Assembly: GCA_964526325.1 (NCBI GenBank)
Contig: CAZGKM010000010.1
Location: 1 to 49,544, forward strand
Direction: 5' to 3'
DNA from: JACPHD01 sp964526325
Lineage (GTDB): Bacteria > Patescibacteriota > Patescibacteriia > Patescibacteriales > GWC2-42-12
DNA length: 49,544 nt
In this document: in pieces, positions 8,133 to 16,809 of the stretch
Position numbering within the stretch: position 1 is the stretch's first letter
How the letters are laid out: each line of letters starts with the position of its first letter
Program-made: the position numbers and the translations under genes
The notes under the pieces: generated by a model
The model's input: the letters and a program-made list of their open reading frames with translations, nothing else
What the model was told of the DNA's origin: nothing
Databases searched by the model: none

Positions 8133-8921
8133 ATGTCTATAGTATTTTCCGCTATCGTCCCCCACCCGCCGATTCTTATACCGACAATCGGCAAGGAAAA
8201 TATTAATAAACTCAAAGCCACTTCTAATTCATATATAAAATTAGAGCAAGATTTATATGCTTCGCAAGCTGAAACTATTGTTATTATTTCCCCTCACGGG
8301 CACTTGCAAGAAGAAGCTTTTACTATTAACTTAAGCCCGGAGTTTACCGGCGATTTTAAAGAATTCGGCGATCTAACGACTAAATTTAATATTGACGGCG
8401 ATATCTCTTTAGCGCATAAAATCAAAGAAAAATTAGAATCTAAAGCTCCGCTCCAGCTCATTAGCCAAACCAAGCTTGATTACGGAATATCAGTTCCCCT
8501 ATATCTCTTAACCAGGCATCTGCCGAAAATAAAAATAATCCCGCTTTATTATTCGGGATTAAGCTTGTCCGCCCATTATAATTTCGGACATATTTTAAAA
8601 AGTAAATTAATTAGTACAAGCACTCGCCTTGCAGTAATAGCATCCGGCGACTTATCACATAAATTAAGTAAAAATGCGCCGGCAGGTTACAGCCCTAAAG
8701 GCAAAAAATTTGATAAAAAACTAATTGACTGCTTGCTTAAAAAACAAACTGAAGAAATAGTTAAATTTAAGCCTGAGTTAATCGAGGATGCGGGCGAATG
8801 CGGCTTAAAATCAATCGTTATTTTACTTGGCATTATAGAAGTTCTAAAATACGAACCGCAACTCTTATCATATGAGTCGCCTTTCGGCGTAGGTTATTTA
8901 ACAATGAACTTTAGATTATAA
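8133..8921 (+). CDS. amrB: AmmeMemoRadiSam system protein B (MEMO1-like)
   Basis: A 262-residue member of the MEMO1/class III extradiol dioxygenase-like fold. It opens with the family signature IVPHPPILIP, then has SPHGH near residue 53, VIASGDLSHK near 170 and ECGLKSIVILLG near 230. The His and Asp residues match the metal-site region of the extradiol fold, but a dioxygenase reaction should not be assumed: the MEMO proteins mostly lack proven activity. Its usual partners are a radical SAM enzyme (present at 1688-2704) and an AMMECR1 protein (not seen). It follows the secreted protein gene by 50 bases and lacks an SD. Confidence 0.85.
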   Translation: MSIVFSAIVPHPPILIPTIGKENINKLKATSNSYIKLEQDLYASQAETIVIISPHGHLQEEAFTINLSPEFTGDFKEFGDLTTKFNIDGDISLAHKIKEKLESKAPLQLISQTKLDYGISVPLYLLTRHLPKIKIIPLYYSGLSLSAHYNFGHILKSKLISTSTRLAVIASGDLSHKLSKNAPAGYSPKGKKFDKKLIDCLLKKQTEEIVKFKPELIEDAGECGLKSIVILLGIIEVLKYEPQLLSYESPFGVGYLTMNFRL

Positions 8922-8939
8922 CCGAAAAATTTGCAAAAA

Positions 8940-9254
8940 TTATTTATACTGTCTGAAGTTGGTGATATTATTTTTATATCCACCGGAAGCGACTTTAAAA
9001 AAATACTTCCACTTTTCTCCGGTTTGGCATAATTCCTTAGTGTCATTTAAGCATTTTTCGATATAAACTCTTGGTTTTTGTTTACATAGTTTAAAAACCG
9101 CGCTTCTTTTAAAATCCGGGATATTTAATTCCTTGATTACATGCAAAGCTAAATCCTGCCAAACATAAGCCGGCGCTAGCGGTCGCGAGCGCGGGTTTTT
9201 TGACTCTTGAATAAATAAATCGCCTAATTTTTCCATGCCTTTATCGGTTTGCAT
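8940..9254 (-). CDS. Small conserved-type hypothetical protein
   Basis: A 104-residue soluble protein, basic, with patterns such as RPLAPAYVWQDLALHVIKELNIP, PRVYIEKCLNDTKELCQTGEKWKYFFKV. It is rich in aromatic and Lys residues, with no membrane segment. The start could be ATG 9254 or the internal Met at residue 7. It is convergent with amrB (18 bases apart) and divergent from def. It is too short and different in sequence to be the missing AMMECR1 partner. No function can be assigned. The frame is intact and fills the gap between two genes exactly, which supports it being real. Confidence 0.55.
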   Translation of the reverse strand: MQTDKGMEKLGDLFIQESKNPRSRPLAPAYVWQDLALHVIKELNIPDFKRSAVFKLCKQKPRVYIEKCLNDTKELCQTGEKWKYFFKVASGGYKNNITNFRQYK

Positions 9255-9311
9255 ATTAATATTATATCATATATACTTTATACTTAATACTTGAAACAAA
9301 AAACCAATTTT

Positions 9312-9785
9312 ATGCCAATCTTAAAAATAATAACTCAACCCAATCCAATTTTAAGAAAAAAATCGGTTGAAATTAGCCCGAATGTTATAAAAAGCCCTGA
9401 ATTTAAAAGCCTGGTATCCTCTATCGCAAAAACTATGATTAAAACCGACGGCGTCGGTTTAGCCGCGCCGCAAATAGGAAAAAACATCAGGCTGGCCGTG
9501 ATTAATTCTAAAGACGGATTTTTTTGCTTAATAAATCCTAAAATTACGAAAAAATCTTGGGCGCGTGAAATTGCGCAAGAAGGCTGCTTGTCTATCCCCG
9601 GAGTCTTCGGTAAAGTTAAAAGACATAAAAAAATCAGCTTAACTTACATTAACCGCGATGGCAAAAAAATAAAAATGACCGCAATAGGAATGATGGCTAG
9701 GGTTATGCAGCATGAAATTGATCATCTTGACGGAATCTTGTTTATAGACAAAGCGGCTGAGATTGAAAAAGATTCTAAACCCTAA
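9312..9785 (+). CDS. def: Peptide deformylase
   Basis: A 157-residue metalloenzyme that removes the formyl group from the N-terminal Met of new proteins. All three signatures are present: GVGLAAPQ (47-54), EGCLS (90-94, Cys metal ligand) and HEIDH (134-138, two His ligands and the catalytic Glu). The start is placed at ATG 9312 rather than a TTG at 9291, because MPILKIITQPNPILRK aligns with the usual N-terminus. It lies 18 bases before fmt, which adds the formyl group, the usual gene pair. Confidence 0.96.
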   Translation: MPILKIITQPNPILRKKSVEISPNVIKSPEFKSLVSSIAKTMIKTDGVGLAAPQIGKNIRLAVINSKDGFFCLINPKITKKSWAREIAQEGCLSIPGVFGKVKRHKKISLTYINRDGKKIKMTAIGMMARVMQHEIDHLDGILFIDKAAEIEKDSKP

Positions 9786-9803
9786 TTTATAAATTTCAAG
9801 CGA

Positions 9804-10739
9804 ATGGATAAAATTAAAATAATTTTTATCGGTACCGCCGAATTTGGCTTATCGGCTTTTAAGTCATTAACCGAAGATGAAAATTTCGAAATAATATTGG
9901 CAATAAGCCAACCGGATAGGCCAACGGGCAGAAAACAAATAATAACTTCGCCGCCTATTAAAATTGCGGCTGAGAAAAAAAATATTACGGTCTTACAGCC
10001 GGAACATATAATAGATATAAAAGAAAAAATATCTTTACTTAAGCCGGATTTAATTATCGTTGCCGCTTACGCGCAGCTTATACCTGAAGAAATATTAAAT
10101 CTGCCGAAATACGGCTGCCTAAATCTGCATGCTTCACTTTTGCCTAAATACCGGGGCGCAGCCATAATCCAAGCCGCTATTTTAAACGGAGACGAACAAA
10201 CCGGTTTATCAATAATAAAAATGGATAAAGGACTTGATACTGGCCCGATTTTAGCGCAAATCTCAATTGACATAAGCAATAAAGATACGGCAGGAACATT
10301 ATATGACAAATTATCAGAAATAAGCTCCGATTTCCTTATTAAAACAATTAAAAAATATCTTGCCGGAAATATTACTCCGGAAATACAAAACTCCAGCCAG
10401 TCAAGTTATATTAAAGCCTTAACTAAAAGCGACGGTTTAATTAATTGGGCGAAGCCGGCTTTATATCTTGAAAAATTCATTAGAGCTATGAACCCCTGGC
10501 CGGTAGCCTGGGCTTGGTGGGACGGCAAACAAATTAAAATATTTTCCTCGCAAAGCCAGCCAATAGAAATAAATTCTTACAAACCCGGAAAAACTTTTAA
10601 ATACAATAATGGCTTAGCCGTGCAATGCGGCCGAGATGCTTTAATTATAAAAAGCTTGCAGCTTGAAGGAAAAAACATACTGACGAGCGAAGAATTTTTA
10701 CGGGGCCACAAAGAATTTATTGGAAATATTCTTAGCTGA
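9804..10739 (+). CDS. fmt: Methionyl-tRNA formyltransferase
   Basis: A 311-residue enzyme that formylates Met-tRNAi with 10-formyl-tetrahydrofolate. Motifs: FIGTAEFGLSAF at the start, SQPDRPTGR near 35-43, the catalytic stretch NLHASLLPKYRGAAIIQ (with Asn, His and later Asp in LDTGPIL), and a C-terminal OB-like domain. Length is normal. It follows def directly. The stop is TGA, one of the genes showing the standard code. No terminator with a T-run follows on the plus strand. Confidence 0.96.
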   Translation: MDKIKIIFIGTAEFGLSAFKSLTEDENFEIILAISQPDRPTGRKQIITSPPIKIAAEKKNITVLQPEHIIDIKEKISLLKPDLIIVAAYAQLIPEEILNLPKYGCLNLHASLLPKYRGAAIIQAAILNGDEQTGLSIIKMDKGLDTGPILAQISIDISNKDTAGTLYDKLSEISSDFLIKTIKKYLAGNITPEIQNSSQSSYIKALTKSDGLINWAKPALYLEKFIRAMNPWPVAWAWWDGKQIKIFSSQSQPIEINSYKPGKTFKYNNGLAVQCGRDALIIKSLQLEGKNILTSEEFLRGHKEFIGNILS

Positions 10740-10749
10740 ATTTAAGTTT

Positions 10750-10886
10750 TATTTTTATAAAACAAAGCGCCAGCACATTATTCATATGCAGGCGCTTCAA
10801 TCCCCATGCGATGTCGTTTTTCGTATATGAATACTTATGACGACAGGCATTGTTAAAATACAGACTAATCCGTACTTTAACTCTGT
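10750..10886 (-). ncRNA. Candidate small RNA, three hairpins, convergent to fmt
   Basis: This fills the 317-base gap between fmt and tRNA-Glu. On the minus strand a promoter-like TTGACG-16-TATAGA (10893-10920) would start an RNA near 10886. The RNA can form ACAGA/TCTGT (10882-10886 with 10860-10864), then a stem of ATGC plus TGTCGT arms (10806-10817 with 10840-10850), then a strong stem AAGCGCC/GGCGCTT (10791-10797 with 10765-10771) extended by GCATAT/ATGTGC and followed by a T-rich tail TTTGTTTTAT. No ORF longer than 17 codons lies in it. It is not SRP RNA, tmRNA or RNase P RNA by motif. Prediction only. Confidence 0.4.
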
Positions 10887-10892
10887 TATCAG

Positions 10893-10920
10893 TCTATACG
10901 AGCTTAATTAAATCCGTCAA
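10893..10920 (-). promoter_or_regulatory. Promoter of the candidate small RNA
   Basis: On the minus strand TTGACG (10915-10920), 16 bases, TATAGA (10893-10898). It is divergent from the tRNA-Glu promoter 13 bases away. Confidence 0.4.
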
Positions 10921-10932
10921 GAGGAAAAACTA

Positions 10933-10962
10933 TTGATAACCGGCTGATTTTATGTGTATAAT
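10933..10962 (+). promoter_or_regulatory. Promoter of tRNA-Glu
   Basis: TTGATA (10933-10938), 18 bases, perfect TATAAT (10957-10962). It would give a precursor with about 88 bases before the tRNA. Confidence 0.65.
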
Positions 10963-11056
10963 ATGTTAAAAAGAAGTTAATCCAGCTAAATTAATGTTTA
11001 ATCTAAGATAAATTCCGCAATTTAATTTTATCCAGCATATTTAATAGAATAAATAT

Positions 11057-11128
11057 GCCGCTATCGTCTAACGGTTAGGACGCCAGGTTCTCATCCTGGT
11101 AATCGGGGTTCGATTCCCCGTAGCGGTA
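11057..11128 (+). tRNA. tRNA-Glu (anticodon CTC)
   Basis: The cloverleaf is complete: acceptor GCCGCTA with TAGCGGT, D arm with TAACGGTTAGGA, anticodon stem CCAGG/CCTGG with loop TTCTCAT (anticodon CTC, reading GAG), T arm CGGGG-TTCGATT-CCCCG, discriminator A. The 1:72 pair is G-U. CCA is not encoded. Confidence 0.95.
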
Positions 11129-11135
11129 CTAATTT

Positions 11136-11166
11136 AAAAAACCTATTGATAATCAATAGGTTTTTT
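11136..11166 (+). terminator. Terminator after tRNA-Glu
   Basis: A perfect palindrome with arms AAAAAACCTATTGAT and its complement, ending in six T. It can also stop transcription of the convergent DUF389 gene. Confidence 0.9.
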
Positions 11167-11191
11167 AATTGAAATAACGACTATAAAATAA

Positions 11192-11893
11192 TTAATCTTT
11201 TTTCTGCTCTTCTTTTTTTAATTTCTGCTCTTCTTCCTTAACAACTTCAATGGCAATATTACGCTTAACATAAAAATTCATAAGTGAAAATACAATCACG
11301 GCGGTAAAAATCACGCCCACGGCATTAATTAAAAAAAGAAGTAAGGCTCCCAATAATACCGTCATATCAAGCCGGGCCAAACCTATCCCAACAACGGCCA
11401 GCGGCGGAATCAACGCGACCGAAATCGCTATGCCAGGCAAAGTTTCACTGATTTTCGGCTTGACCAAAGCAAAAGCTGCAGCGAAACCGGCTAACGCGCC
11501 GATTGCAACGGAAAAAACGGATGGTTCGGTGCGCGATAGAATTTCTTCGGAATAACCTTCAATTTGCGATGCAAAAAGCAGCGTAATCAGCGCGGCCACG
11601 ACTATACTTATAATAATTGCCTTTAATAGTGTAATAAATGATTTAGCCATAATACCAAAATCAGACATAATAATTCCCATAGCCAGGCTTAGAATTGGAT
11701 ACAAAAGAGGAGCTATAAGCATGCTTCCGACGACTATAGCCGAACTATTCATAAAAAGACCAAGCGTTGCCATGCAGATAGATAAAATAATCATTAAAAA
11801 GAAATCATTGCTTGGCGTGCTGTGCGTAAATAAGCTTTCTACCGCGTTATTTTTTTCTTTGCTGGAAATATTGTTGAATAATCGTGTAATCAT
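11192..11893 (-). CDS. DUF389 family membrane protein
   Basis: A 233-residue protein with about six membrane helices. Family marks are MIILSICMATLGLFMNSSAIVVGSMLIAPLLYPI, GALAGFAAAFALVKP and LPGIAISVALIPPLAVVGIG. Only a short N-terminal cytosolic part is present, and the C-terminus is a charged KEEEQKLKKEEQKK tail. The family (TIGR00341/TIGR00271 type) has no proven function. It follows the murF-like gene by 80 bases at the end of the division cluster, and its own terminator is the palindrome after tRNA-Glu. Membership is clear; the role is unknown. Confidence 0.88.
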   Translation of the reverse strand: MITRLFNNISSKEKNNAVESLFTHSTPSNDFFLMIILSICMATLGLFMNSSAIVVGSMLIAPLLYPILSLAMGIIMSDFGIMAKSFITLLKAIIISIVVAALITLLFASQIEGYSEEILSRTEPSVFSVAIGALAGFAAAFALVKPKISETLPGIAISVALIPPLAVVGIGLARLDMTVLLGALLLFLINAVGVIFTAVIVFSLMNFYVKRNIAIEVVKEEEQKLKKEEQKKD

Positions 11894-11973
11894 AGTTAAG
11901 TTATTTTAAAATATTATATTTATAATATACCATATATTTATTCGGTATTCCACCTAAATAAAAATTTAAATTA

Positions 11974-13362
11974 TTATTTTTTTTCCCATTCTTTCCCCTG
12001 CCTAACCAATAGCTCTTCCGCCTTTAAAGGCTCGGCCATAATTTCTTTAACAACTTTTTCCATGCGTGCGCCTTGTGAACCTTTAACTAAAATTATATCG
12101 CCGGTCCTAATTCTTTCCTGGATAAATTTGCCGGCCTCATCGGTCGAGTCAAAATGAAAAATATGATCTTCGTTCATGCCTGAATTTTTTGCGCCGCGGG
12201 CTGTATCCCGCGATCTTTCTCCTACCACAATTAATATATCAATTTTATTTTTTGCGACAGCATTGCCAACTTCCAGATGTTTTGACTGAGTGAATTCGCC
12301 AAGTTCTAGCATATCGCCTAAAACCGCATATTTATTTTCATCGCCTTTTTTAGGAATACCCGCTAAAGTTTCAATCGCTAAAATAGAAGCAGGCGGAGAG
12401 GAATTATATGTATCGTCTATTATATAGGTATTTTTAATGCCTTGGAGTAATTTTATTCTGCCGTTAGGCGGCGAATATTTATTAAGCGCCTGACTAATTT
12501 CAACTAAATTCATGCCTTTTATTGCGCCGACGGCCGCGGCTGCGAGCGCGGCATATACTCCGGCTTTACTGATTATATTAGATAAAAATACCGGTGTGAA
12601 TGAACCTTTATTAATTAATTTAAAATTTATGCCTAATCTATCTCTTCCGCCGGAAAAAGAATCAAATACTAATTTTATTTCCTTGCCGGAAAACTCGGCT
12701 TCATTATTTATCGAATACGTCGATACTTTTGCCTTAGTTTCTTTAATAAGCGACTCGATTAGTTGATCGTCAATATTTAAAACCGCCCAACCTTGATGAC
12801 CAATATTTTTAATTAAAACGAATTTTTCTTGTTTGATTTTTTCCTGACTGCCGAAATTTTCAATATGTGAAAGTCCGATAGAAGTTATAACCCCTATATT
12901 CGGCTTAACCATATCGGTTAAATAATCCAAATCACCGGGCTTATCAGCGGCCATTTCTAAAATTAATATTTTTGGGTAATTTTTATCTCGCTTTAATAAT
13001 AACCTGGCCGCAGAGTAAAAAACTTGAGCCCAGCCAAAAAATGATTTAGCCGGAGAAAGAGCGCCAATAACCGTTAGCGGCACCCCAATTTCGTTATTAT
13101 AATTTTTTAAATTACGGCGTACATTAAACTTATCAGACAAAACAGAATAAATAGCTTCTTTAACTCCGGTTTTGCCAACACTACCGGTAATACCAATGAT
13201 TTCGGGGCGATATTTACGTAAAATTAATTTAGCTAATACTCTCAATATTTTTTGCATTATCATTTTCATATGCTTTGATTTTATTTGGAAATTGGTTATC
13301 GCTTGTCCTGGCTTGACCAGAAAAAATTGAAAATTTGGAATATATTTTTTATTTTCTAACAA
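11974..13362 (-). CDS. murF: MurF-type Mur ligase with reduced N-terminal domain
   Basis: A 462-residue Mur ligase. MurF adds D-Ala-D-Ala to the UDP-MurNAc-tripeptide. The P-loop ITGSVGKT is at residues 58-65, much earlier than in typical MurF (about 110). The middle domain has NYNNEIGVPLTV and the C-terminal domain has DDTYNSSPPASILA and LGDMLELG, strong MurF marks. The N-terminal domain that binds the uridine part is replaced by about 55 residues with a basic and hydrophobic segment (MQKILRVLAKLILRKYRP), so substrate handling may differ. It is 8 bases after ftsI in the division cluster. The identity as the MurF of this cell is likely but not certain. Confidence 0.85.
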   Translation of the reverse strand: MLENKKYIPNFQFFLVKPGQAITNFQIKSKHMKMIMQKILRVLAKLILRKYRPEIIGITGSVGKTGVKEAIYSVLSDKFNVRRNLKNYNNEIGVPLTVIGALSPAKSFFGWAQVFYSAARLLLKRDKNYPKILILEMAADKPGDLDYLTDMVKPNIGVITSIGLSHIENFGSQEKIKQEKFVLIKNIGHQGWAVLNIDDQLIESLIKETKAKVSTYSINNEAEFSGKEIKLVFDSFSGGRDRLGINFKLINKGSFTPVFLSNIISKAGVYAALAAAAVGAIKGMNLVEISQALNKYSPPNGRIKLLQGIKNTYIIDDTYNSSPPASILAIETLAGIPKKGDENKYAVLGDMLELGEFTQSKHLEVGNAVAKNKIDILIVVGERSRDTARGAKNSGMNEDHIFHFDSTDEAGKFIQERIRTGDIILVKGSQGARMEKVVKEIMAEPLKAEELLVRQGKEWEKK

Positions 13363-13370
13363 ACTCGAAA

Positions 13371-15455
13371 TTATTTATTATTCTCGTTGACATTTCTCTC
13401 TTTTGGCACCTGCCAATAATTTAGCATATATTCGGCCAGTTCGCCAAATAAAGGCGCGGCCGAACTTTCCGCCCATTCAACGTCTCGTGGCTGGTCTATT
13501 CTGACCAGCATTACGAATTTTGGATCGTCGGCCGGAGCAAAACCGGCAAAAGAACCTATATGAGCTCCGGCCTCATAACCTCCGCTTTTCGCCGGGACTT
13601 GAGCTGTGCCGGTTTTACCTGCTACATAATAACCTTTAACGCCGGCTTTTTTCCCATGGCCGTTTTCTATAACATTAACCATCATGCCGCTTAAAATAAC
13701 TGAGGCTTTTTCCGATATTACCCTGCTAACTATTTTAGACTTAGTATCAATCTTTACTCCATTAGGTTTAATTATTTCTTTTACGATATATGGCTGCATT
13801 AATATGCCATCATTAGCTAAAGCTAAAAAGGCCGCAACCATTTGTATCGGCGTTACCGCCATGCCTTGGCCAAAAGAAGCCGTAGCGGCGTAAAGTTCGC
13901 CAACGGGTTTTTTTATCAAATTTTTTATATCGCCCTTGCTTTCACCTTCAAGCTCAATTCCTGTCTTTTCGCCAAAACCGAATTTTTTTACATATTCGGA
14001 AAATAAATCAGGCCCGATTGTTCTCATGGCAAAAATTGCGCCCGTATTTAAAGATTTTTCAAGCACCTCGGCCATATTTTGCACGCCATTGGCTTTATGA
14101 TCTGAATTTTCTATTTTATATTTAGAAATTATGACTTGGCCGGTATCGTTATAAGTAGTTTGCGGAGTTATTTTTTCTTGATCCAAGGCCATAGCCATGG
14201 TAATAACTTTAAAAATCGAACCTGGCTCATATTGGGAAAAAATCGCCGGGTTGGTAAAATCCTTGATATCTTTTGTCTCCTGATAATTATTGCCGTCGTA
14301 ATCGGGGTTAGAACACATGGCTAAAACCGCTCCGCTTTTAGGCTCTAAGATTATAACACTGCCGCCATCTGCGCCATGCTTTTTAACAGCTTCATTCAAT
14401 TTTTGACAAGCCATAAATTGGATAGACCGGTTAATGGTCAAAATTAAATCACTGCCATCATCCGCCTTATTGTATTCACGGTCATTAATAATTATCGGAT
14501 ATCCTTTAGCGTCGCGCTCAATTTTTATTGAGCCCGGGGCTCCAGTAAGTTCTTGGTCAAAAAATCCTTCAAGGCCATAACTGCCTTGTTGTTTATCGCC
14601 GACATAACCGACAAAACCCAATAAGTTAGCGCCGATATTACCTTCCGGGTAAAAACGAAATGAACTTAAAGAAAAACCGATACCGTCTATTTTTAATTCT
14701 TTTTTTTGTTCACGATTAATAACAACCATAGTATTGCCGTCAACCTCTAAATCTTCAATTTTAATATTATCAGCGGGCGGGCTAACCGCCGAATAAAATT
14801 TCTTTAAAACCTCCTCGTCAACTTTTTGCTCAAGCGGTTCATAAACATCCCCTGGTTTATCCAATTTTTTTATATATAAATCAATAATTTCTTTTTTTCT
14901 TAAATTAATTTCCGCTTCTCGCCTTATTTGCCTTAGATCTTGGAATATTTTATCGTTCAAAAGCGCCTGGTGGCGGGCAATTATTTCCGCCTTTTTAAGT
15001 TTTGCGGCTTCGTCGTTTATATTGCCCAGCGCTTTAAGCTGAGCTTGCAAATTATCGGCATCTTCTTTTTTGAATATTTCCTCAACTTCTTTTTCAGTTT
15101 TTTCTTTTTTAAAAATATTGTAAAGTTCTTCACTGATCTTATCCGCATCTTTTATGTCTTTAGGAACGGCGAAAAGTAAAGCAAAATTTTTATTGGTAGC
15201 GATAGGATAAAGCTGGTTATCGGCGCTTTTTACATCATTTTGAATAAAAATCCGTCCGCGAGTCGGGCTTAAAAGATTATAAATTTGATGCTGCCCGGAG
15301 GCTAAACTATAATATAAATCGTAATTCAATATCTGCAAATCAATTAACTTATAGATTATAATTCCGGCTAATAAAAAAACAATCGCAATTGTTAAATTAA
15401 TGCGACTATTATTTATTTTATCATTTCTTGTTTGTCTTTTTTTCCAAAACGACAT
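13371..15455 (-). CDS. ftsI: Division transpeptidase FtsI (class B PBP)
   Basis: A 694-residue penicillin-binding protein that cross-links peptidoglycan at the septum. A single membrane helix lies at residues 20-40, then the PBP dimer domain starting with SPTRGRIF. A charged, helical segment (about 100-225) lengthens this domain. The transpeptidase motifs are intact: SIFK (413-416, nucleophile Ser), SLN (468-470) and KTG (614-616). Its position between ftsL and murF is the usual one. No SD. It is followed after 8 bases by murF, so the two are likely translated from one message. Confidence 0.94.
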   Translation of the reverse strand: MSFWKKRQTRNDKINNSRINLTIAIVFLLAGIIIYKLIDLQILNYDLYYSLASGQHQIYNLLSPTRGRIFIQNDVKSADNQLYPIATNKNFALLFAVPKDIKDADKISEELYNIFKKEKTEKEVEEIFKKEDADNLQAQLKALGNINDEAAKLKKAEIIARHQALLNDKIFQDLRQIRREAEINLRKKEIIDLYIKKLDKPGDVYEPLEQKVDEEVLKKFYSAVSPPADNIKIEDLEVDGNTMVVINREQKKELKIDGIGFSLSSFRFYPEGNIGANLLGFVGYVGDKQQGSYGLEGFFDQELTGAPGSIKIERDAKGYPIIINDREYNKADDGSDLILTINRSIQFMACQKLNEAVKKHGADGGSVIILEPKSGAVLAMCSNPDYDGNNYQETKDIKDFTNPAIFSQYEPGSIFKVITMAMALDQEKITPQTTYNDTGQVIISKYKIENSDHKANGVQNMAEVLEKSLNTGAIFAMRTIGPDLFSEYVKKFGFGEKTGIELEGESKGDIKNLIKKPVGELYAATASFGQGMAVTPIQMVAAFLALANDGILMQPYIVKEIIKPNGVKIDTKSKIVSRVISEKASVILSGMMVNVIENGHGKKAGVKGYYVAGKTGTAQVPAKSGGYEAGAHIGSFAGFAPADDPKFVMLVRIDQPRDVEWAESSAAPLFGELAEYMLNYWQVPKERNVNENNK

Positions 15456-15474
15456 AAAACTCGCGGTTACTTTT

Positions 15475-15792
15475 TTATTTTTTTGCCATCACCTCAGTGC
15501 CAGCAGTTAAATAACTGACTTCCCCGACCGCCACCATCTTTAAATCGCTGATTTTTTCTTTTATACTTGCATAAGAACTTGAAATCAAGGCATTAAGCTC
15601 AAGTTTGTTGTTAACATCAATTAATTTATTTTTTTGCTGCTTTAGTTCGCTTAAAGCGAAACCTTTTATTGATAAATCATTAACACCGGCGATATAACAA
15701 ACCGACAAAATAATTATTATAACAAATATAGCTTTATTAAAATTAATCAAATTAAATATTCTATTTCCTGTTTTGTTGTTTGTTTTTCCCAT
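15475..15792 (-). CDS. ftsL: FtsL-like septum protein
   Basis: A 105-residue bitopic protein: a basic cytosolic start, one membrane helix (FVIIIILSVCYIAGV, about 25-40), then an extracytosolic heptad-like segment (LSELKQQKNKLIDVNNKLELNAL) and a short tail. This matches FtsL, whose sequence is weakly conserved, and its place between rsmH and ftsI agrees. FtsL joins FtsB and FtsQ to activate FtsW-FtsI. The symbol rests mostly on architecture and gene order. Confidence 0.75.
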   Translation of the reverse strand: MGKTNNKTGNRIFNLINFNKAIFVIIIILSVCYIAGVNDLSIKGFALSELKQQKNKLIDVNNKLELNALISSSYASIKEKISDLKMVAVGEVSYLTAGTEVMAKK

Positions 15793-15813
15793 ATTCTCTT
15801 TATTTTTTGTTTT

Positions 15814-16773
15814 TTATATTTTACTTACTGCTCTAAATTTAGCGCTTCTTGATCTCGGGTTTTTTAAGACCTCCTCCTCAGTCGGCCTTAAAATATGATT
15901 GGTCAATATTTTTAATTTGGCTTTATGGCCGCAACGGCAAATAGGCATAACCGGCGGGCAAAGACAATCTTTTGACTCTTGCTTAAAATATTGTTTAACC
16001 ATTCTGTCCTCTAAGCTATGGTAGGAAATAACTATTAATTTCCCGCCCGGTTTTAATAAGTTAACTGCCCGGGGCAAGGCTGTTCGCAAATTTTCCAATT
16101 CTTGATTGACGGCGATGCGCAATGCTTGAAAAACTTTAGTAGCCGGATGAATTTTATTCTGCCGTCCGTCTGTTTGAAATCTTTTTGGCATGACCCCATT
16201 AATAATATTAACTAAATGATCGGTTGTTTTAATTCTGCCCGCCTGACGTTCTTTAATTACGGCTAAAGCGATTTTATAAGCGAATTTTTCTTCACCGTAT
16301 TCTTTGAAAATTTTTGTTAAATCTTCTGCGCTCAATTCGTTTATAATTTTTTCCGCTGTTTGCCCGATTTGTCCGCCGAAATTCATGGCTAGCGGTGCGC
16401 CAACCAAATTGAAAGAAAATCCTCTAGCCCTATCTTCGAGTTGAGCTGATGATAGCCCCAAATCAAATACAATGCCATCAAATTTGGCGTCCGCCTTAAA
16501 GTATTTTTCAACAATTCTTTGTAAATTTTTAAAATTGTCATGAACTATTATTATATTATTAAAATTTAAGCTTTCATTCGCAGTATTAAAATTATCGACG
16601 GCCATTTCATCTAAATCTACGGCTAATACCTTGCCTTTAGGAATTATCATTTTCGCTATAGCAAATGTATAACCGCCGCCGCCAAGCGTACAATCAATAA
16701 AATTCCCGCCCGGCTTCGGCTGAAAATATTCTAACACTTCTTTTAACATTACTGGCGTATGTCGGTATGGCAT
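15814..16773 (-). CDS. rsmH: 16S rRNA m4C1402 methyltransferase
   Basis: A 319-residue SAM-dependent enzyme (formerly MraW) that methylates C1402 of 16S rRNA. It shows the N-terminal YRHTPVMLKEVLEYF, SAM loop DCTLGGGGYT, FDLGLSSAQLEDRARGFSF, KIHPATKVFQALRIAVNQEL and ISYHSLEDRMVKQYFK, all family signatures. The N at position 147 region reads LAMNFGG where most have LDMRM. Length is standard. It follows mraZ in the cluster, as usual, but two extra genes separate them here. Confidence 0.96.
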   Translation of the reverse strand: MPYRHTPVMLKEVLEYFQPKPGGNFIDCTLGGGGYTFAIAKMIIPKGKVLAVDLDEMAVDNFNTANESLNFNNIIIVHDNFKNLQRIVEKYFKADAKFDGIVFDLGLSSAQLEDRARGFSFNLVGAPLAMNFGGQIGQTAEKIINELSAEDLTKIFKEYGEEKFAYKIALAVIKERQAGRIKTTDHLVNIINGVMPKRFQTDGRQNKIHPATKVFQALRIAVNQELENLRTALPRAVNLLKPGGKLIVISYHSLEDRMVKQYFKQESKDCLCPPVMPICRCGHKAKLKILTNHILRPTEEEVLKNPRSRSAKFRAVSKI

Positions 16774-16809
16774 TTAATTACTGCTAATTGATATCGCGCT
16801 AAAATTTCT

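Noticed and set aside
8940..9254. Possible AMMECR1 partner of amrS/amrB
   Set aside because: It is only 104 residues and lacks AMMECR1 motifs.
10800..10860. CRISPR-like end sequence GATTGAAGC and a 17-codon ORF
   Set aside because: There is one copy only and no spacer pattern; the ORF has no SD and is too short.
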